Positions 56,800 through 64,000 of a stretch of DNA of 64,000 nucleotides are shown here, piece by piece (within the stretch, counting starts at the first letter, position 1; each line of letters starts with the position of its first letter). A model generated the notes under the pieces. It was not told the origin of the DNA, ran no database searches, and saw only the letters and a list, made by a program, of their open reading frames with translations. This DNA comes from Eumeta japonica (lineage: Eukaryota > Arthropoda > Insecta > Lepidoptera > Psychidae). The DNA lies in NCBI GenBank assembly GCA_005406025.1, contig BGZK01000016.1, forward strand, positions 186,001 to 250,000, written 5' to 3'. Both the position numbers and the translations under genes were made by a program.

Positions 56800-57690
56800 T
56801 TTGTAAATTATTTTTCAATTACATCATTTCTAAAACAGTAAAAATATGCTAAATTACAATAACGTATCAAAGCATTTTATCTGGGTATACATGCTTAATA
56901 TATTCGATATTTTAACGTACTCGTTATATTGGTAAGTAACTAATACATATTTTTTTATTAACTATGAATAAAATTTTGCATATATTATTATTTACCCAAG
57001 TGAACATGCACAAGTGCATTCTTAGTTAGCGGGAATAGATGAACTCTGATATTTTTTTATCAAATAAATATTTGGCAACACAATATTTCCATATACACTG
57101 CAAATTATGGGTTTTTGCTGTACTTGAGACAAAAACGTGCTACAGTAGCAACCTCTTGTGTCGTTTACAAAATATTACTTCAAGGTAGTGTTCATGTGGC
57201 ATTTGTACAAACATATTCGAACATCACGCGATGCCCGAACATTATAACGTTACTTGAAGTTCATCCATTCGGACCGTCTAAGCTTTGAGCTATAAATCCT
57301 TAATTATATTATTGACAATAAGTTATACCATGTTTTGAAAAATAAGAAAATATCTTTTGTGAATACAATTTTAGTAAATCGATTCCTTTAAAACCCTTTT
57401 GAAAAATATATGACAAAATTAATAATTCTTACAACAGATTTAAAAGTTATATTAAAAATATATTTTAGAATTTTTTGACATCGATATCTTATGAACGAAT
57501 TAAAAAATTTTGAGCCCGTTTATGGAATTTCTTATATAATTTTGTCAGAATAGAGCCGATGAAATACCTGCTGATATCTATCATGACAGTTGTTCAAATG
57601 TTAATCAAAATGACATGTTTTAACGCTAAGTTATAGGTTTGAGATCTCTCATGATCGCCGAATCAGAGCAAGTTTTTAATAATCTAAATA
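56800..57690. other. Intergenic, nothing recognised
   Basis: AT-rich sequence downstream of paralogue 3; no gene or repeat identified. Confidence 0.45.
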
Positions 57691-57691
57691 G

Positions 57692-57965
57692 AATAATAAT
57701 AATAATAATATCTTCGAACATATATACACAGCACCGTCTGGTTCCAAACTAAGCAACGAGGCTTGTACTATGGGTACCAAACAGTTGATATACTACATAC
57801 ATATTTTTTCTTATAAAAAACGTATAATACATAGAAACATCCAGACTCAAGACAAACATTAATTTTAATAAAATAAATAAATGTTTGTCTTGTGCGGGAA
57901 TCGAACCCACGACCCCACCGCAACAGGTAGGGTCACTACCACTGCGCCAATCAGGCAGTCATCAG
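57692..57965 (-). mobile_element. tRNA-derived SINE with (AAT)n tail
   Basis: On the minus strand a tRNA-like head has A box TGGCGCAGTGGT (57949-57938) and B box GGTTCGATTCC (57907-57897). It is followed by a body with GTCTGGATGTTTCTATGTAT, CTGTTTGGTACCCATAGTAC and GCTTAGTTTGGAACCAGACG, and an (AAT)n tail at 57692-57711. Head, body and tail are all present, so this is an almost complete Pol III retroposon; the body is of a type I associate with Lepidoptera. Confidence 0.82.
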
Positions 57966-60900
57966 AATGAAACGCTGTCAATACCGCAAATCGTACGCAG
58001 GTCGGTGAAAACGATAAGATATGAGGTTTATTTACGTGCACACACCCCTCGCACGCGCGCACTCACACACACAAACACACATACAATAACATCATAAAAA
58101 TAGTGAGAATAATTTCTTTGGACCTTAACGCTCCGAGATCTGATCTGATAAAACTCGATTTTCAAAAGTCGGATTGAAAGCAAAATTGTCTTAATTTTAT
58201 TTAATTTTCATAGCAGGTAAGTGTAAAAACTTGCGTTCGAGCGTACATGGTTCAAAATCTATCATCCGAATTTCTCAAAGTATTCATCAAAGTATACCGT
58301 CCGCAATGTAGTGAAGGATTTAATGGAAATCGATGTTTGCCACTGAAAGTCTCGTCTTGGATATAATAGTTTTACTCTTTTTAGTTTTATAATATGATAT
58401 TCAAAACCAGCCCCGCCCCAGCTCCGCATGGAGGAGCTAAGGGACTGGACGGGGGCGGTCATGTGACGTAGTTCTAGCGGCTATCTGTAGGTGCAGTGCC
58501 TTGCTACGAAGAAAGAAAAAAGTGTACTTAAAACAAATGGGAAATTATATTTATTCATCTTAAGGTCAGCGGATAGACAATGTTCTTTATTTTTTACTTT
58601 GAAGTATGAACCTATAAATTTTTCGGTGTGTCAACTCGGTAGCTAGCCACATATAACAACATGAACTGGCCGTTTAAAAATCATGAATTTTCAAAATTTA
58701 AGCCTGTAATACAGCGAATGACCTTATGATTTGTTGACTGCAATAGTTTTGGAGTCCATAGGAAATATACTCATGTCGATTTTTGTCAGTATGTATAGAA
58801 TACAAAATTTCTAAAAAACCAAAAGAAATATCTGTTGACTCTATCGCTACCAAACCTCACATAATTATCCGCTGGGCCTAATCTGAAGGTTTCCTGAAAA
58901 TTACATTAAAATCGTACCGACCGTTTTGGAGTTTTTAGGAACCATGCTGTATATATGCACACATTGATTTATACACACACACACACACACACATATATAT
59001 ACATTAATGAAAGTAAATAAATAAAAAGAAATCATGAATTCATAGCTAAATCGTTCTTTTTTATTAATTTTCATTGAAATCAAATGTTTGTGTAATTATT
59101 CATTTGTTACCCGAAAAGTCAAAATAAAATAAACAAAGTGTTGTATCAGTTTTAATCTCCGCATTGCTAAGCATGGCCTCCGACAATCTTTTTAAATCAG
59201 TTCGGAGTGTTTGGATCGTGAGCCATCTCTTTCAAAGCTCATCGATCAATTCGGCCATAGTCAGGATTCGTTTTCGATATTTTGATCACGAATGCAAAAA
59301 AAAAATTCTCGGAACAATAACTGCACACGCTTGAAATGTCCACAATCGGCTTTTACAATCGATGCATATTAATTAATAACAGTACACATCTGGTGATTAC
59401 ACCTAAGATAAAATTAATTAGCTACTTAAAGTACTATATCTATCGATAAGGAAACTGATAAACTGAAATATGTTTTTTTTTTGTAAAATGTCATTTTGTA
59501 CATTACATTAATTTCTTTATGGGAATGTGAACATATGTTATAATTACTCAGGATCAAATTTTAATATTTACGCATAATAGTTTTGTCCGTCTTGTGACCA
59601 CTGGGTTTTTACAAAGTGAGACACGATAGCAATGTAGCATAAGAGTAGGATGAGCCGGGGCTTAGTGCGCGGCTGGCTCAGAATGAAGAGAGACACATTT
59701 TCAGGAATGGTTTTAGGCATGTGCTGTATTAAACTGGACTACCGATGATTATTATTAAACATTTATTTGTTCACGACACAAATTATGGCTCTACAAAATG
59801 TTACTTAACGATTAAAACGACGTTTCTAAAGAAATGCTGTATGAATGTTTCTTTTATGTTTATCAATAACACATCCAAATTATATATAATATTTAATAAG
59901 ATAAAATTAATAAACAGAATGTCACTATTTAGAATTCTCATTATTTTAGTACTTGTTAGTTCATTCCATACGTCGTCCCATTGCCAGATGTGGGTTATTT
60001 CTAACGTGCTGGTACTGCGGCACAGTGACTGAGTAGATTCAATAACAATATTAAAATATAATCGGGGTACTGTTAAATATTTTATCGTGTTCAGGAGTCA
60101 AGTGGGCGATGGTAGAATGAGATAGCACTAGTTATTGCCCGCCGCTACAAGTTTTTAAACTCTGCAATCAATTTGTCAGATATATTTCTCTGAACCCGAT
60201 CGTACCAGGGATAGTCAAACTGCCAATCGAATTAATTGGTAATCAGCTCCTATTTTTGTATTACTAACATTTGTTCGGCAATTAACGATTTAATAGTGCA
60301 TGGTGAAATCGGCCCTAAGATATAGATAACAATATAGATAAGTGAGTTGGTACACTTACAAAAAGGCCATTAGATAAAAAATATCTATTTGATAAGTATC
60401 AGCTACTTATGAAATACAAGAACAAGAAATAGTGATGAAAGCGGACAAATTTTTAGTTTAAAACGATTCTTAAAAGACTTCAAAGTCAGAAATATCTCTC
60501 CGGTAGATATGAACACACCCCAAAATACAAATATACAGATCGAGAACAATTATATGCAAATGTGTATACATGCCTGTAAGCTTCAAATATTTATATATCC
60601 AAAAACACGAATATTTTTTAAGTTCGCGATTGCTACGGTGTAAATGCGAGGGAAACACATATGCTCGCGAAATCCGGATTCAAACTGCCAAGCATTAATA
60701 TTTTATTTAAGGCCAACTACATACCTTTTTCGATTCCAAAGGATTTCATTCGATTTCGGATATAATAATTATTAGATTTAAATAGCAACATATTCATAAG
60801 CGCACAAAATGTCTAACACATGAAAAGGATATTATTTATTGTGCTAATGAATGTTTAAATAATACAAAGGCTTGTATATCGATGTGATGATTTCTGACAT

Positions 60901-61600
60901 TAGAAAGAAGTAGTTCCGAAGAAATTTCTTGACGTTTTTTGTTTATCTTCTGTATTTATCTGTATACTTATATTAAATCTGGAGTGGTATAGAATGCTGC
61001 ACTCTCGAGGACTTCAAGTCTCGGTGCTGTCATTCCCGACTGCATAACATTTCTACCAGAAAATTAATCACTCCACGATCTTCGACGTTATCAGCCGCCG
61101 CTGTATCGGAAACTCTGTTCAGTAGAGGGCCATATCTCTCTGTTTATAGATTATCTTCTCTGTTACGAATACCAAGATTTTTAAGATAAACTGCGTTTAC
61201 ACAACTTCAAATAAATTCTTTGCAAAATTCCTTGGTTGTAAGTACTAGTTGACACACATATTAATACTATTTACATGCTGCATTAAATGAATTATATAAT
61301 AGAATAATCATTAAAATTATTTTATAAGTGCTCAATGTCAAATAAGATATCATTAAAATTGTCTTTATTTCATGGGTTATGCATGACTTGAAATACTATA
61401 TTATCTATGCATCTAGAAAAAAAAATTGCACATTAAAAATGTTTGAGAAAAACTACTTTAAAGGTTATTAGAAACGTTGACAGAATACATTTCAATAGTA
61501 TTTAAAATTATTGTTTGTCTGTTTGTGAATTTTGTCGCTAACTACGTAAAAACAACTAGACAGAATTTAATTAAATTTGGTAAAATAATTATTATTTATC
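57966..61600. other. Intergenic; one microsatellite
   Basis: (CA)n at 58971-58992. A GC-rich patch at 58410-58465 and 59640-59700 may be mobile element ends. Open frames below 100 codons show no known domains. Confidence 0.4.
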
Positions 61601-61624
61601 CCTTTTCGCTATTATCTTTTACAT

Positions 61625-61735
61625 TATGTATATATTCTGAACAAAACTAGAGTTCAGAACGAGACCAGAATCATAATCAAATTTGATACTTGGATTGTTT
61701 ACGCGGGCGGAGCTGTGGGCGAAAGCTGGTATTAC
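61625..61735 (-). repeat. Dispersed TCGATYCCG-rich repeat, inverted member
   Basis: On the minus strand ACCAGCTTTCGCCCACAGCT with CCGCCCGCG, then GATTCTGGTCTCGTTCTGAA, in the same landmark order as 39495 and 50140. Confidence 0.5.
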
Positions 61736-63887
61736 ATAAAATATTTTTGTACTTTGGTGGCAATTCAAACCCGACCGTAATTGCCACGCAATTACAAAAA
61801 GCTTCATTGTTTCTTCAAAATAGACCCCAAATCCTCTATTTGAAAATGGGCAAATTCTATTGTTACTCAAGTGGTGAACTAACAAAAATAAATGCATTTT
61901 AATTAATGAAATATTTTGTAAATGATTCATCAAAAAAATCAATATGATTACTTTCACATTAATAATGTAATAATACATAGACACGCCTCGCTTTTCATGC
62001 ATTACTGCACCAGCTCGATCGCTTTTATTTCAGTATCTTAGAGGAATTGTTTTTCAAGTTGGCAAAAGAAATTAATTTTTTGAATGAAAGAAGTGTTCTT
62101 AAAACATCGCGATTATCTTTATGAAATCGCATTAGCAAAATAATAGAAGAATTAAAGGAAGACTGAAAGATTTAATGCCGAATGCCGCTAACGCCCCGTG
62201 CAAATTGGTGCAATGGCGTGTGCAAGGCGATGTAAGGTGAATAATTATTTTGTCTTTACTGCCAACCACTCAACCAGAAAAGATTAAATGATCAATTTTC
62301 AGTTCAGAAAAAGAAACTGTTTCAATTCGTTTTAAGAGGATAAGATATATTGAATATCGACATATTTCAGAAGGTATAATTTGTGCAGAATAACGCATGC
62401 TGCATCAATCAGTCAAGCTAATATTGAAAATAAGTGAATTAGGGTTCACTAAGCAAGCACTAAGCGCGAATAGTAAAATAAAACAGTTTTCAAATAAAAT
62501 AATGCATTTATCGACTTTCAGAACATTCTGCTTTTTATGTTGTACTCTTTTTATTGATTCGAACCATTTTTTAAAGCATAAGAACCACTGTTCTAATGGC
62601 ATCTTTTTTTAAATGCAATTGGACGCAGTACAGTATCTGTTAGCTTCGTAAATGTTAAACTTCTCATAAAATCTTTGTTTTTTGGAAAAATAACGTAATC
62701 GAGTGACTGTGAACAGTATTGTCATGATATAGGAGGAAACAACGTCTTCGTTGATTCTTTCAAAATTTTTAACGAACACTACGCACACAAATGCTCATTC
62801 ATCTCTTCAGCGTTGTTTTTTAATTTGAAAATTTAAAAATATGGACGCATCCGGAAGAAAAACAAATGAATAATATTTCGCCCACCTTCTATCGGCCGCT
62901 TCAATTTTCTTAGTTCACCATCTTCTTCGAGCATCCGTTTGCAAGACTCTTTTGTTCTGTTTGGACCGTAACAATAAATTCATATTTTGTAACGTTGTGC
63001 GCAGTGTACATACTTTATTTATTTATTATATCTATTCCTAATTATTATTAATTTCTCACTCGTCTCCCGTATCTGTCATATTCGTTTTTTAACATTCTCT
63101 ATACTTATGAAATTTAACCGCTTTTCATAAACAATTGAAATATTTTTCAACCGACTTCAAAAAATAGGAAGTTCTTTGATAATTTTTCCATCGTGGTGCG
63201 TGAAAAAAGCTACGATCGAGAAGGAAAAAATCAAGAAAGAGATAAAAACAACAATCAGGAGGTGAATCCTTGTGAAACTATGGTGACGAAAGGTCAAATA
63301 TCAATTATTTGAAAATGATTAGCCACCTGTCATTACCCTTAGGTATATACAACGCGACCCCTCAATGGACTTCTTCGTTTGGAATGGCTGCCGCTGAATA
63401 ACTTCCATCACCAGACAAACATTCAATATTTTTACTCTTTTTCAGTTATTTCTATTATTTTACCTTGACAATAAGGATTACCTGGATAGTATAAATACTC
63501 ATGATCTATTTTTGTTCCGACATGTATTTGCATCCTTTCGTTTATTTATTTTGCATCATACCCTTATCGGTAAACTCTCATAGGCTAACATCAACGAATT
63601 CTACGATGTCGTGTCAGTTTCGTCTGCAGTCACAATGTTGTAGTCAGCTTTTGCATTTGGTGATCGCGCTTTAAAAAATTCTTTTTGAACCAACCAGTAC
63701 GAATCTATTTTTTTTCTGAGATGAATCCATGAGCATTTCAGTGAAAAAAAAAGTTTCTTAGCTTTTAAATATTAATATAGATATTTAGATTCAAATTAAA
63801 ATTGAAAATATCTTTATTTCGAAGGTTATAATATAACACTTGAAATACGTCATAACATTAGAAAAATGTACAGTTTTTTAATGTTAC
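61736..63887. other. Intergenic, little recognised
   Basis: CAACCGACTTCAAAAAATAG at 63149-63168 is a common lepidopteran retroelement tail string. Nothing else identified. Confidence 0.35.
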
Positions 63888-64000
63888 TGCATTTTTTTGA
63901 ATTACCACTCGTTCGTGAGGTAGTTATTCTTCAAAAAGAACGAGCAAGAAACTTGAGGGTAGCTTTTTTCAAAGCAAAACAATATTTTTGAATTTGTCTT
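63888..64000 (-). mobile_element. Jockey-clade LINE, copy 3 (3' end, cut by the window)
   Basis: ACCACTCGTTCGTGAGGTAG, then TCTTCAAAAAGAACGAGCAA match the 3' untranslated region of the copy at 3435-3500. The copy continues past the window end. Confidence 0.65.

Noticed and set aside
57897..57965. Functional tRNA gene
   Set aside because: A and B boxes are present, but the acceptor stem does not close and a SINE body with (AAT)n tail follows.

Overview
The window looks like a piece of an AT-rich insect nuclear genome, most likely from a moth or butterfly. The reasons are a cluster of spliced digestive-type M14 zinc carboxypeptidase genes with canonical GT-AG introns, remnants of Jockey-clade and other non-LTR retrotransposons, a decayed mariner transposase and a tRNA-derived SINE with an (AAT)n tail. 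Nothing prokaryotic is present. The order-level assignment is inference.

Three carboxypeptidase genes form the backbone. Paralogue 1 (minus strand, 1-9348) has exons 1-4 in the window; its catalytic exons must lie just beyond position 1. Paralogue 2 (minus, 21848-36601) is complete, with six exons and about 442 aa. It has two candidate first exons, a distal one at 36531-36601 and a proximal one at 32239-32306, each encoding its own signal peptide with the same splice phase. Paralogue 3 (plus, 51455-56735) has five exons and is intact except for a 2-bp frameshift in its last exon, which removes the catalytic Tyr and Glu. Each protein starts with a secretory signal, then an activation propeptide, then the M14 catalytic domain, as expected for trypsin-activated gut zymogens. 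Paralogues 1 and 2 are a tandem duplication. Exons 2-4 are almost identical (1 difference in 439 nt), whereas exon 1 differs at 15 of 71 nt, which suggests recent gene conversion.

The 12 kb between paralogues 1 and 2 (about 9.9-21.8 kb) is the most unusual part. It contains: (a) a degenerate tandem array of ~103-bp units (11.1-12.0 kb); (b) a heat-shock-type promoter (heat shock elements plus a TATA box) in front of a 14 x 52 bp minisatellite with no long reading frame and a poly(A) signal, so a candidate heat-inducible repeat RNA; (c) a 2.4-kb element with ~585-bp terminal inverted repeats around a truncated zinc-finger-like exon; (d) a second, very dense heat shock element array with a TATA box and an A-rich hsp70-like leader but no hsp70 coding sequence; (e) a decayed LINE.

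The rest (37-51 kb and 57-64 kb) is intergenic. It holds LINE 3' ends, a mariner relic, a dispersed ~300-bp repeat family rich in TCGATYCCG-like hexamers, a long hairpin and the SINE. No rRNA, functional tRNA, CRISPR array or bacterial operon was seen. Motif and splice assignments are by eye; no database search or expression data were available.
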